Shown piece by piece: positions 9,166 through 17,901 of a stretch of DNA of 64,000 nt. The notes beneath the pieces were generated by a model that made no database searches, had not been told where the DNA came from, and saw only the letters and a program-made list of their open reading frames with translations. Location: contig CAXXLS010000009.1 of NCBI GenBank assembly GCA_963677135.2, positions 248,001-312,000 on the forward strand, read 5' to 3'. Every line of letters begins with the position of its first letter. Position 1 is the stretch's first letter. The translations under genes were made by a program, and so were the position numbers. Origin of the DNA: Seleniibacterium sp963677135. GTDB lineage: Bacteria > Desulfobacterota > Desulfuromonadia > Desulfuromonadales > Geopsychrobacteraceae.

Positions 9166-10305
9166 GTGACCTATCATCTGGACACCCAACTGGCTCAGCT
9201 GGGCAATCACAGCGACCCCAAAACCGGGGCGATCAGCTGCGCCATTACGCCCAGTGCGACCTATCGACATCCCGGGGTGGGGCAGTCGACGGGGTTTGAT
9301 TACAGCCGCAGCGGCAACCCGACCCGCCAGATTCTCGAGGAAGGGCTCGCCGCGTTGGAAAACGGCAGCAGGGGCCTGGCTTTCTCGTCTGGTATGGCGG
9401 CCCTGACGACCCTGTTTCTCTCTTTTAAAAGCGGTGATCACCTGGTTGTCTCCCAGGATCTTTACGGTGGAACCTACCGGGTCCTGAGCGGCATTTTCGC
9501 CCGTTACGGGTTGACCGCCAGTTATGTGGATACGACCGAAACCGAAGCCGTGGCTGCGGCAATCCGCCCGGAGACCCGAGGGCTGCTGGTGGAATCCCCG
9601 GGGAATCCTTTGCTTGGAATCGCGGATCTGACCGCCCTGGCTGCGGTCTGCCGTGAGCATGGCCTGCGGTTCATGGTCGACAACACCTTTCTGACCCCGC
9701 TGCTGCAGCGCCCGCTGGATCTCGGCGCCGATGTGGTCATCCATTCGGCAACCAAGTTCATGGCGGGGCACAACGATCTGTGTGCCGGGGTGCTGGTAGC
9801 CAGGGAACCGCAGCTGGGTGAGGAACTCTATTTTCTCCAGAACAGCACCGGGGCCGTCTTATCGCCGCAGGACAGCTGGCTGCTTATCCGCAGCCTGAAA
9901 ACTCTGCCCCTGCGCCTCGAACGCCAATGCCAGACGGCGGCTCAGCTGGCCGGCTGGCTGGCAGGGCACTCCGCCGTGGTCCAGGTCTATTTTCCCGGTC
10001 TGGAAAAGCATCCCGGACATGAGCTGATGGGGCGGCAGGCGACGGGGTTCGGTGCCATGCTCAGTTTCAGGGTGGACTCCCCGGATCGGGCGCGCACGGC
10101 CCTGGAACGCATCAGGCTGATCTCATTTGCCGAGAGCCTGGGTGGGGTGGAGTCATTGCTCACTTTGCCGGCGGTCCAGACCCATGGAGATATCCCTGAA
10201 GCGGAGCGCCTGCGGCTGGGGATTGACGATTGTCTGCTGCGGTTGTCGGTGGGGATCGAAAACGTGGCGGATTTGCAGGCTGACCTGGCTCTTGCCCTGG
10301 CGTGA
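9166..10305 (+). CDS. PLP trans-sulfuration enzyme (cystathionine gamma-synthase/lyase family)
   Basis: About 379 residues from a GTG at 9166 with GGAG at 9156-9159; the upstream ATG at 9154 has no ribosome site. Family hallmarks are YSRSGNPTR, SSGMAALTTL, DLYGGTYR, VDNTFLTP and the PLP-lysine motif SATKFMAGHNDLCAG. Members act as MetB, MetC, cystathionine gamma-lyase or O-acetylhomoserine sulfhydrylase, and sequence reading alone does not separate them. The EGLAALENG and SLGGVESL segments resemble gamma-synthase/gamma-lyase. Next to cysK it most likely links cysteine and methionine or recycles cysteine. Confidence 0.85.
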   Translation: MTYHLDTQLAQLGNHSDPKTGAISCAITPSATYRHPGVGQSTGFDYSRSGNPTRQILEEGLAALENGSRGLAFSSGMAALTTLFLSFKSGDHLVVSQDLYGGTYRVLSGIFARYGLTASYVDTTETEAVAAAIRPETRGLLVESPGNPLLGIADLTALAAVCREHGLRFMVDNTFLTPLLQRPLDLGADVVIHSATKFMAGHNDLCAGVLVAREPQLGEELYFLQNSTGAVLSPQDSWLLIRSLKTLPLRLERQCQTAAQLAGWLAGHSAVVQVYFPGLEKHPGHELMGRQATGFGAMLSFRVDSPDRARTALERIRLISFAESLGGVESLLTLPAVQTHGDIPEAERLRLGIDDCLLRLSVGIENVADLQADLALALA

Positions 10306-10329
10306 AACAAAAAAACGGAGACCCCCCTG

Positions 10330-10728
10330 TCAGGCCACCTGGCGGGTCGGTGAATGGCTGGCACTGAAGCATGCCTGATGTTGCTGTTCGCGGGCCAGCA
10401 GGGTCATGATTCTGAGTTTGAGAATGTTGTCGGCATCCTGCAGGGCGAGCTTGGTGCAGGCCCAGGCCAGGGAGCGTTCCGGCTCGTCGCCGGTCTCCGG
10501 GCCGAAAGCTCTCTTGCCATTCCATACCACTTCGGCATGGGGGTAGATGAGCTCGCCGAGCAGAAATTCATTGTCAAAAGCATCGACGACCTGGGGCAGG
10601 GTGATCCGGTCCCTGTCGGTGCTGAGAATTTCGATGGGAGCGGTCTCCAGCAGCTCCAGCAGTTCCCGCACGGCTTCCCTGGGCATTTCCGCGATGACGG
10701 CCGTCTCCAGATGGTCCCTTTCTTTCAT
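10330..10728 (-). CDS. PhnG-like protein (C-P lyase subunit family), isolated
   Basis: About 132 residues. The core reads FLLGELIYPHAEVVWNGKRA, then GDEPERSLAWACTKLAL, which follows the conserved PhnG pattern (GE...A.V...G...G..GD.PE.AL). PhnG is a small subunit of the phosphonate C-P lyase core complex that makes ribose 1-methylphosphonate 5-triphosphate. No phnH, phnI, phnJ or phnK is present in the window, so it is either orphaned or does something else. It is divergent from pstS, fitting phosphate control. Start uncertain: an ATG at 10746 is also possible, and neither has a strong ribosome site. The family call is from memory of the motif, not a search. Confidence 0.5.
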   Translation of the reverse strand: MKERDHLETAVIAEMPREAVRELLELLETAPIEILSTDRDRITLPQVVDAFDNEFLLGELIYPHAEVVWNGKRAFGPETGDEPERSLAWACTKLALQDADNILKLRIMTLLAREQQHQACFSASHSPTRQVA

Positions 10729-10994
10729 TCCTTCAAGCCCTTTCATTTCCTGAAACGTTTGTCGATAAAAACAATCTTCGATTTATTCCTGGAACCCTCT
10801 GCTTTGCCGGTTCGCTCCGGATGAGGAAACGGTTAGACATTTGTGAGTTTGGCGACCATAGCCGGACCAGAAACGATCCTGCGGAAAAACCTCTTTGAAA
10901 ATGAAAACCTGACCTGATCCTCATAGATTTCTAACATTCTCAGAGCAAAGTCGGCGCCTGTCGTACCCGATCAATCGCGAATTTTATTGAAGCC

Positions 10995-11052
10995 CAGTCA
11001 TAAACCGACTGAATTAGTGGAGTTCTCACGAACCGCTAACACAATCCTAACA
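10995..11052 (+). promoter_or_regulatory. Candidate Pho boxes upstream of pstS
   Basis: CAGTCATAAAC (10995-11005) matches 9 of 11 bases of the Escherichia coli Pho-box half unit. Further on CTAACA occurs twice with an 11-base period (11036-11041 and 11047-11052), the spacing typical of PhoB direct repeats. Location in front of pstS supports phosphate control; the binding itself is inferred. Confidence 0.45.
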
Positions 11053-11082
11053 ATTGCCGTTCAGATTGTTAGCGCTCGTGAG
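11025..11082 (+). promoter_or_regulatory. Mutually exclusive inverted repeats in the pstS leader
   Basis: An outer dyad pairs 11025-11040 (CTCACGAACCGCTAAC) with 11068-11082 (GTTAGCGCTCGTGAG), nearly perfect over 15 positions. An inner dyad pairs CTAACAAT (11047-11054) with ATTGTTAG (11065-11072), perfect over 8 positions. The right arm GTTAG is shared, so only one stem can form at a time. Confidence 0.55.
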
Positions 11083-11122
11083 ACAAGAGCCCAAAACGAA
11101 GCCACCAAAGGAGAAATTCACC

Positions 11123-12103
11123 ATGAAACTGCAATCTATTGCCAAAGGGATGTCCCTGGCCCTGGTTCTGCTGACCGTGTCGGCGGGATCCATATTTGCT
11201 GCCCCGATCCAGGTTGATGTCAACCTGGCCGATTACGTCAAGGTCCAGGGCGTTGCCGGCAATCTCAGCAGCGTCGGTTCCGATACCCTTAACAATATGA
11301 TGACCTTCTGGGCGGAGGGGTTCCGCAAGAAATATCCCAACGTCAACATCCAGATCGAAGGCAAGGGGTCCAGTACCGCTCCGCCGGCCCTGATCGAGGG
11401 AACCAGCCAGCTTGGTCCCATGTCCCGTAAGATGAAGAGCAAGGAAATTCAGGCGTTTGAAGCCAAGTACGGCTTCAAGCCGACGACCATCGGGGTTGCC
11501 CTTGACGCCCTGGCAGTGTTTGTCAACAAGGACAACCCGCTCAAAGAGCTCTCCATGACCCAGGTCGATTCGGTTTTTTCCAAAACCCAGAAGCGCGGGG
11601 GCGAAAATGTCACCGTGTGGGGCCAGCTCGGTCTTGGCGGCGAGTGGAGCAACAAGCCGATCAGCCTCTACGGTCGTAACTCCGCGTCCGGGACCTACGG
11701 CTTCTTTAAAAGTACCAGCCTGAAGAAAGGTGACTTCAAAGACACCGTCAAAGAGCAGCCGGGCAATGCTTCCGTCGTTCTCGGTGTTACCGAAGACAAG
11801 GCCGGTATCGGCTACTCCGGCATGGGTTACGTTACCTCCGGTGTTCACGCCCTGCCCCTGTCCGTCAAGGATGGTGCGACAGCCTATGCCCCCAACTACG
11901 AAAACGTGCTGAGCGGCAAGTATCCCCTCGGTCGGATGCTTTACATCAACGTCGTCAAAGAGCCCAACAAGCCGCTGCCGACCCTGGTCAAGGAATTCCT
12001 CAAGTACGTCTTGTCGAAAGAAGGTCAGGAAGTCGTGGTCAAGGATGGTTTTCTGCCGCTGCCTGCAGACGCAGCCAAGAAGCAACTTGCCCTGCTTGAC
12101 TAA
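11123..12103 (+). CDS. pstS: Phosphate ABC transporter, periplasmic phosphate-binding protein
   Basis: 326 residues with a signal peptide (MKLQSIAKGMSLALVLLTVS, cleavage near FAAP). It binds inorganic phosphate in the periplasm and delivers it to PstCA. The body shows PstS landmarks: VGSDTLNNMM, IEGKGSSTAPPALIEGTSQLGPMSR and GRNSASGTYGFF, whose serine, arginine and threonine residues contact phosphate in the family. The ATG at 11123 is fixed by AAAGGAG at 11107-11113. It is the first gene of pstS-pstC-pstA-pstB-phoU and sits behind a long leader with Pho-box-like repeats, so phosphate-starvation induction is likely. Confidence 0.95.
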   Translation: MKLQSIAKGMSLALVLLTVSAGSIFAAPIQVDVNLADYVKVQGVAGNLSSVGSDTLNNMMTFWAEGFRKKYPNVNIQIEGKGSSTAPPALIEGTSQLGPMSRKMKSKEIQAFEAKYGFKPTTIGVALDALAVFVNKDNPLKELSMTQVDSVFSKTQKRGGENVTVWGQLGLGGEWSNKPISLYGRNSASGTYGFFKSTSLKKGDFKDTVKEQPGNASVVLGVTEDKAGIGYSGMGYVTSGVHALPLSVKDGATAYAPNYENVLSGKYPLGRMLYINVVKEPNKPLPTLVKEFLKYVLSKEGQEVVVKDGFLPLPADAAKKQLALLD

Positions 12104-12203
12104 AGCGTCACTGTAGCGGTCCGGTTGGATGTTGAATCAGTAAGCCTTGCCCTTTTCAATGGGCAGGGCTTATTGTCGTCTTCCAAGGATGTGAGAAAGA
12201 TCT

Positions 12204-14432
12204 ATGAATCCTGCTTTTCTAAAACGGGTCAAGCGTCAGGACAGCCTGGCAAAATGGTTAATCACTATCGGCGGGATGGCCATTATCTTCTGCGTCATTC
12301 TGATCCTGATTCTGATCGCCAAGGTCTCTTTACCTCTGTTCTGGTCGCCTGATGCAGAGCTGCAGAACCGTTTCACCCTGGCCGACGGCCTGTCGGCTGA
12401 CCAGGTGATGGCTGTCGGTATGGACGAATACCGGGAAACCGGCTATGTGATTGATGACAAGGGGCTGGTTCATTTTTTTAACGTTCATGACGGATCAGCC
12501 CTGGACAGCATCCAGTTGACCAGCAGTGGCCAGGGGAGCAGGATTGTCGCCGTCGATCGCTATGGCCGCCTTAACCATGTGCTGCTGTGGGATGACGGCA
12601 GCGTGACCATCGAGCAGGTCAAGTTTTACCCTTTCTTTGATGAGCACAACGACAATCAGCGCAGTATTCGTCACAATATTGACCACCTGGCCCAATTTTC
12701 GTCTGATGGGGGCGATTTGCCGAAGATTGTCCAGGCCCGGGCGAACGAGGAAGAGCGCAAGGTGCTCGTGACCTTGCAGGTTGATGGTGCCATTGACCTG
12801 CTGATCACCCAGCAGGAGGAATCCCTGCTTGGGGATGCCGAAGAGGTGACGGAGACCTACCGGCTCGATATGGAAGCGAAGGGGAACGTTACCACCCTGA
12901 CCATGAACAATGCCGGGACCAGGCTGTTTGCCGGAACCGATCAGGGGGAGATTCTGCGTTGGAACCTCGAGGATATCGAAGAACCGGTGCTGGAGGAAAC
13001 GGTCCAGGCCTTTGCCGATAACCGAAAAGTGACCTCCTTGAACATGGTGTACGGTGATGTGTCACTGGCCGTCGGGGACAGTGCCGGGGGGGTGACCACC
13101 TGGTTCAATGTGCGTGATATCGACAATGGCGGCTGGAAATTGACCCGCATCCACGATCTCAAGGGGCATGACAGGGCGGTGGATAAGGTCGTCCCGACCC
13201 TGCACGACAAGTCGGTTATCAGCATCGCGTCCGGTCAGCTTCAGATCAGCCACATGACCAGCGAACGGCTCCTGGTGCGGCTCAATGAAGAGCAGGCCCT
13301 GACCCATTTTGCCATGTCAACCCGCGGCAACGGCCTGATCGGCATAACGGCCGGCGGCCAGGTGTATACCTGGAAACTGGATATCCCCCATCCCGAGGTC
13401 AGTTTCAAGACCCTGTTCGGCAAGGTCTGGTACGAAGGGTATCCGCAGCCGGAATATGTCTGGCAGTCATCCGCAGGGTCCGACGATTACGAACCCAAGT
13501 TCAGCCTGACGCCGTTGATCTTCGGAACCCTGAAGGGGACCTTCTACGCCATGCTGTTCGCCCTTCCTCTGGCCATTTTTGGCGCGATATATACCAGCCA
13601 GTTTGCCCGTCCCAGATTCAAGGGAATTATCAAGCCGGCGGTCGAAATCATGGCCGCGGTTCCCACGGTTATCATCGGTTTTCTGGCGGCCCTGTGGCTG
13701 GCCCCCCTGATTGAAAGGTCCCTGGGATCCCTGTTCCTGAGCCTGGTCATGATTCCCGCGGCCCTGATGATCAGCATCGGCCTGTGGCAGGGGATGCGGA
13801 AACTCGAAACCCTCAAGCGGGTGGAGCGCGGCTACGAGTTCCTGGCTGTCGCGCCGGTGGTCATCATGGCCGTGGCTATCGCGGTTGTGCTCGGTCCCTG
13901 GCTGGAGCACTGGCTGTTCGCCGGGGACATGAAACAGTGGCTGTTCAGCGAGATGGGGGTCCGCTACGATCCGCGAAACTGCCTTATCATTGCCTTCGCC
14001 ATGGGCTTTGCCGTCATTCCGATTATCTTCACCATTGCCGAAGACTCCCTCTCCAACGTGCCGCCGAGTCTCAAGGCCGCCTCCCTGGCCCTGGGAGCCA
14101 GCCGCTGGCAGACCGTCTGGCGGGTGATTCTGCCGTCGGCCAGCCCGGGGATCTTTGCCGGGACCATGATCGGTTTCGGCCGCGCGGTTGGTGAAACCAT
14201 GATCGTCCTGATGGCGACCGGCAATACCGCCATCATGGACCTGAGCATCTTCAACGGTATGCGCCCCCTGTCCGCCAACATCGCGGTGGAGATTCCCGAG
14301 GCTCCGGTGGACGGGTCCCTGTACCGGATTCTGTTTCTGTCAGCGGTCATTCTGTTTCTGATGACCTTTGTTGTAAATACCATTGCCGAAGTCGTCCGTC
14401 AGCGCCTGCGGGCCAAGTACGGCCGATTCTAG
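12204..14432 (+). CDS. pstC: Phosphate ABC transporter permease PstC, long form
   Basis: 742 residues, about twice the size of E. coli PstC. After a first membrane segment (about residues 19-42), a periplasmic domain of some 370 residues has repeated beta-strand patterns like a propeller (for example NNAGTRLFAGTDQGEILRWNLED). The usual permease core with several membrane helices then runs from about residue 440, with the EAA-type loop LKAASLALGASRWQTVWRVILP near residue 630 that contacts PstB. Long PstC proteins of this type occur in Pseudomonas and deltaproteobacteria. About 100 bases separate it from pstS; pstA begins 8 bases after its stop. Confidence 0.9.
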   Translation: MNPAFLKRVKRQDSLAKWLITIGGMAIIFCVILILILIAKVSLPLFWSPDAELQNRFTLADGLSADQVMAVGMDEYRETGYVIDDKGLVHFFNVHDGSALDSIQLTSSGQGSRIVAVDRYGRLNHVLLWDDGSVTIEQVKFYPFFDEHNDNQRSIRHNIDHLAQFSSDGGDLPKIVQARANEEERKVLVTLQVDGAIDLLITQQEESLLGDAEEVTETYRLDMEAKGNVTTLTMNNAGTRLFAGTDQGEILRWNLEDIEEPVLEETVQAFADNRKVTSLNMVYGDVSLAVGDSAGGVTTWFNVRDIDNGGWKLTRIHDLKGHDRAVDKVVPTLHDKSVISIASGQLQISHMTSERLLVRLNEEQALTHFAMSTRGNGLIGITAGGQVYTWKLDIPHPEVSFKTLFGKVWYEGYPQPEYVWQSSAGSDDYEPKFSLTPLIFGTLKGTFYAMLFALPLAIFGAIYTSQFARPRFKGIIKPAVEIMAAVPTVIIGFLAALWLAPLIERSLGSLFLSLVMIPAALMISIGLWQGMRKLETLKRVERGYEFLAVAPVVIMAVAIAVVLGPWLEHWLFAGDMKQWLFSEMGVRYDPRNCLIIAFAMGFAVIPIIFTIAEDSLSNVPPSLKAASLALGASRWQTVWRVILPSASPGIFAGTMIGFGRAVGETMIVLMATGNTAIMDLSIFNGMRPLSANIAVEIPEAPVDGSLYRILFLSAVILFLMTFVVNTIAEVVRQRLRAKYGRF

Positions 14433-14440
14433 GGTAGGTT

Positions 14441-16051
14441 ATGAAAAAAACGAAAAGTATGAACAAATACTGGCGGGTCGGCGAGCCGATGGTGTGGCTG
14501 TCGGGCGCCGCTCTGTCCATCACGCTGCTCAGCGCCATTGTCCTGCTGATTGTGATCATGGTCAACGGTCTCGGAGTGTTCTGGCCGTCCGACCTTCAGC
14601 AGATCAAGCTCAAGGACGGCACCTCTCTGGCCGGCCAGTGGCTGCAGACCAAGCCCACCGCCGATGAGACCGGCCTGCGGCGCCAGTACAAGATCGCCAA
14701 CCGGGATCTTTACGGGCTCGATTTCCGCTGGATCGATGAGGCCCAGATCGTGGCCGAAGACTATCCGCAGGATCTGCTGGTCCTGGAACGCCTGGAGCAC
14801 GGTGATTTTTACGGTTATCTTAAAACGCTGAAAACCGGGTCGACGCAATCGGCACCAGCCACCCTGACCGGCCTGGAGAAGCTTCTTGACGAGGTGCATG
14901 CCGAGCTTGATCACCTGTCGGAATTGGATGATCGTCTCAAGGCGGCCAGCTATCGGACGGAGCAGATCCGGCTCGAACTGCTGAAACTTGATTACAACAA
15001 GGTCCCCCATTCGGATCCGAGGTATCAGCAACTGCTTAGTGAAAAGGCCGATCTTGAAAAGGAGTTCTCCGATCTGATCGCGGTTCAGACCAGCCGGAAT
15101 GAAAAAATCCGTCAGGTCAGGGCCATTTTCAGCGATGCCAAGGGACAGGAGAAGGAGATCGTTCTGGCTGACGTGGTTCAGGTATACGCCCCTAACCAGA
15201 TGTCGCGCGTTGCCAAGGCGGGGTTTTATGCCCACAAGGTCATCGAGCTGTTCGTCGACGAACCCCGCGAATCGAATACCGAGGGAGGACTGTTTCCGGC
15301 CATTTTCGGTACCGTTATGCTGATTTTCATCATGAGCTTGTTCAGTTTCCCCATGGGGGTCATCGCCGCCATTTACCTGCGGGAATATGCCAAGGAAGGG
15401 CTGTTGGTCAGAATTGTGAGGATCGCCGTCAACAACCTGGCCGGTATCCCGTCCATCGTTTATGGTATCTTCGGGCTGGGGTTCTTTATCTACGGGATCG
15501 GCCACAGTATCGATACCCTGTTCTTTCCGGAGCGGTTGCCGACTCCGACTTTCGGGACCGGGGGTCTGCTGTGGGCGAGCCTGACCCTCGCGCTGCTGAC
15601 GGTGCCGGTGGTGATCGTTTCCACCGAGGAAGCCCTGGGAGCGATCCCGGCGGAAATGCGGGCCGGATCCTATGCTCTGGGGGCAACCAAGTTTCAGACC
15701 CTGGTCCGGATTCTGCTGCCGATGGCATCGCCCGGGATCCTCACCGGGCTGATCCTGGCCATGGCCCGTGCGGCCGGCGAGGTTGCGCCCCTGATGATTA
15801 CCGGGGTGGTCAAGCTGGCCCCGGCCCTGCCCATCGACGGCAACTTTCCCTATCTGCACCTGGATCGCAAATTCATGCACCTTGGCTTTCATATCTACGA
15901 CATCGGTTTTCAGTCCCCCAATGTCGAAGCGGCCAAGCCGATGGTCTTTGTCACCACCCTGCTGCTGGTGCTGATTGTTCTGATCATGAGCAGTATCGCT
16001 ATCCGGCTGCGCAACAAGATGAAAAAACGCTATACCTTCGGTACTTTTTAG
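14441..16051 (+). CDS. pstA: Phosphate ABC transporter permease PstA, long form
   Basis: 536 residues, longer than the usual ~300. A membrane helix at about residues 22-45 is followed by a periplasmic insert (about 50-275) that includes a charged, likely coiled-coil part (LTGLEKLLDEVHAELDHLSE and after). The permease core follows, with the coupling loop AEMRAGSYALGATKFQTLVRILLP near residue 405-428. It pairs with PstC to form the phosphate channel in the inner membrane. The unusual extension in both PstC and PstA suggests that the two periplasmic parts face each other. pstB starts 14 bases downstream. Confidence 0.9.
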   Translation: MKKTKSMNKYWRVGEPMVWLSGAALSITLLSAIVLLIVIMVNGLGVFWPSDLQQIKLKDGTSLAGQWLQTKPTADETGLRRQYKIANRDLYGLDFRWIDEAQIVAEDYPQDLLVLERLEHGDFYGYLKTLKTGSTQSAPATLTGLEKLLDEVHAELDHLSELDDRLKAASYRTEQIRLELLKLDYNKVPHSDPRYQQLLSEKADLEKEFSDLIAVQTSRNEKIRQVRAIFSDAKGQEKEIVLADVVQVYAPNQMSRVAKAGFYAHKVIELFVDEPRESNTEGGLFPAIFGTVMLIFIMSLFSFPMGVIAAIYLREYAKEGLLVRIVRIAVNNLAGIPSIVYGIFGLGFFIYGIGHSIDTLFFPERLPTPTFGTGGLLWASLTLALLTVPVVIVSTEEALGAIPAEMRAGSYALGATKFQTLVRILLPMASPGILTGLILAMARAAGEVAPLMITGVVKLAPALPIDGNFPYLHLDRKFMHLGFHIYDIGFQSPNVEAAKPMVFVTTLLLVLIVLIMSSIAIRLRNKMKKRYTFGTF

Positions 16052-16065
16052 GAGAATCTTGAAAA

Positions 16066-16842
16066 ATGAGTGATGTAATCATCGAAAAGCCCATCGTTCA
16101 GGTGAACAATCTGAGGTTTTTCTACCCCGGGAATGCGCGAGCCCTGCACGGTATCGATATCGGTTTCGCCGAAAAGCAGGTGACCGCCCTGATCGGACCG
16201 TCAGGATGCGGCAAGAGTACCCTGCTGCGCTGCTTCAACCGGATGAACGACCTGATCGACGGTAGTCGGGTCGAGGGTGAGATTCTTCTCGACGGGGAGA
16301 ATATCTATGCTCGGAACACGGATATTATCGAACTGCGGCGCAGGGTCGGAATGGTGTTCCAGAAATCGAACCCCTTTCCCAAGTCGATTTACGAAAATGT
16401 CATTTACGGTCTGCGGATCGCCGGGGAGAACAATAAGCAGCTCCTCGACGAGCGGGTCGAAAGCAGTCTCAAAGGGGCCGCTCTGTGGGACGAGGTCAAG
16501 GACCGGCTTCACGAAAGCGCCCTGGGGTTGTCCGGCGGGCAGATGCAGCGCCTGTGCATTGCCCGGGCGATTGCCGTCAACCCGCGGGTGATTTTGATGG
16601 ACGAGCCCTGCAGCGCCCTGGACCCCAAGTCCACGGCGCGGGTCGAAGAACTGATTGGCGAGTTGCGCGAGAACTTCACCATCATCATCGTCACCCACAA
16701 CATGCAGCAGGCCGCCCGGGTCTCTGACTATACCGCCTTCCTGTTCGAGGGGAACCTGATTGAATACGGTCTGACCGAGAGGCTGTTCGTCAAGCCGCGC
16801 AACAAACAGACCGAAGACTACATTACCGGCCGTTTCGGTTAA
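16066..16842 (+). CDS. pstB: Phosphate ABC transporter ATPase
   Basis: 258 residues, the usual length for PstB, the cytoplasmic ATPase that powers phosphate import. Visible motifs are Walker A GPSGCGKST (residues 44-52), the Q-loop VFQKSNPFPKSIYENV specific to PstB, the signature LSGGQMQRL, Walker B VILMDEPCSALD and the H-loop VTHNMQQAAR. The ribosome site GGAG lies just upstream at about 16051. It sits between pstA and phoU in an unbroken operon. Confidence 0.97.
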   Translation: MSDVIIEKPIVQVNNLRFFYPGNARALHGIDIGFAEKQVTALIGPSGCGKSTLLRCFNRMNDLIDGSRVEGEILLDGENIYARNTDIIELRRRVGMVFQKSNPFPKSIYENVIYGLRIAGENNKQLLDERVESSLKGAALWDEVKDRLHESALGLSGGQMQRLCIARAIAVNPRVILMDEPCSALDPKSTARVEELIGELRENFTIIIVTHNMQQAARVSDYTAFLFEGNLIEYGLTERLFVKPRNKQTEDYITGRFG

Positions 16843-16869
16843 ACGGACGTTAGGAAAGGATAGAAGACC

Positions 16870-17532
16870 ATGGCTGTTTTGATCCAGTCCGACCTGGAAA
16901 ATCTGAAAAGACGTCTGCTGATTCTCAGCACCGAGGTAGAGGAGCGGGTGCAGCAGGCCGTCATCGCTCTGCTCAACGGCGACCGTGACCTGGCCGAAAA
17001 GGTCAAGGGGGGGGATGACCGCATCGATAATCTCGAAATCGAACTTGAGGAGGAGTGCCTGAAAGTTCTGGCTCTGCATCAGCCCGTGGCCAATGATCTG
17101 CGCTACATCATTTCGGTGCTGAAAATCAACAACGACCTGGAGCGGGTCGCCGATTTTGCCGTCAACCTGGCGGAACGGGCCATCGATCTCGACAAGGCGA
17201 TCGCCCACGATTGTCCCTACGATGTTAAAAAGATGGGAGACCGGGTCAAGGTGATGCTCCGTTCGGCCCTCGATTCACTGGTCCATCAGGATGCCGATCT
17301 GGCCCGTTCCACCATCAGGATGGACGACGATGTCGACCGCTCCCACAGTGAAAACTATGAAAAGGTCAAGGCCGTCATCCGCGCCGAACCCGAACGCCTG
17401 GATGAACTGGTCCTGTACCTGTCCATCTCGCGCTACCTGGAACGGATGGGGGATCTGGCGACCAATATCGCCGAAGATGTCGTTTACCAGATCGAAGGCG
17501 AAATCATTCGCCACGGGGGGATGCAGATCTAA
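16870..17532 (+). CDS. phoU: Phosphate signalling complex protein PhoU
   Basis: 220 residues made of two tandem three-helix PhoU repeats, each with the metal-binding E/DxxxD pattern (DRIDNLEIELEEECL and, in the second half, ARSTIRMDDDVDRSHSENYEKV). PhoU links the Pst transporter to the PhoR/PhoB sensor system and restrains the Pho response when phosphate is plentiful. It closes the pst operon and is followed by a strong terminator. No phoR or phoB is present in the window. Confidence 0.95.
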   Translation: MAVLIQSDLENLKRRLLILSTEVEERVQQAVIALLNGDRDLAEKVKGGDDRIDNLEIELEEECLKVLALHQPVANDLRYIISVLKINNDLERVADFAVNLAERAIDLDKAIAHDCPYDVKKMGDRVKVMLRSALDSLVHQDADLARSTIRMDDDVDRSHSENYEKVKAVIRAEPERLDELVLYLSISRYLERMGDLATNIAEDVVYQIEGEIIRHGGMQI

Positions 17533-17901
17533 ACCTGCAGGCGACATCGCCGCCCTCAAAAAACAACGCGAAAGACGCCTCGCTGTGGATACGTCGAGGC
17601 GTCTTTCGCTGCCAGTCTTTTCGGTGAGCTTTTGCTAACCCTCTCGTCAAGTCCTGTCATTCTTGATCATAGTGATACACAAAAAAACAGCGTGCCGCAA
17701 AATATCTGGAGCAGCCGGGAAAGTCCGGACCATCGGCCCGGGCTGCCCCGGTTGCTGACTGCCTGTATGGAACTGAAGTGTGTTCTATCGGTCAGGAATA
17801 AATACTGCCGATCGCGGTAACTTGTGCGGACAGGTTCAAAACGCCGCGACGATGTCCGGTTCAAAACAGTTGTCGCAATCCGCGGTCGAGAGCGGCAGAG
17901 A
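17533..17901. other. Convergent intergenic region phoU / PBP1A
   Basis: About 370 bases between two converging genes. Apart from the 15-bp terminator stem at 17568-17609 I see no gene, promoter or repeat in it. Confidence 0.6.
17568..17609. terminator. Bidirectional terminator between phoU and the PBP1A gene
   Basis: A perfect 15-bp inverted repeat (17568-17582 and 17595-17609) with a 12-base loop. On the minus strand it is followed by a T-rich tract (TTGTTTTTTG), a good intrinsic terminator for the PBP1A gene. On the plus strand the tail is weaker (GTCTTTTC), but it also closes the pst operon. The rest of 17610-17901 shows nothing further. Confidence 0.8.

Larger units (their letters stand above)
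10729..11122. other. Intergenic region between the phnG-like gene and pstS: pst leader
   Basis: Divergent control region of about 390 bases. The left part (10750-10980) is AT-rich and shows nothing firm. The right part (10995-11113) carries Pho-box-like direct repeats and overlapping inverted repeats, described separately, then the pstS ribosome site AAAGGAG at 11107-11113. Confidence 0.6.

Noticed and set aside
14429..15892. 487-residue frame on the minus strand across pstA
   Set aside because: Antisense shadow rich in Q, G, R and D; pstA has all family motifs.
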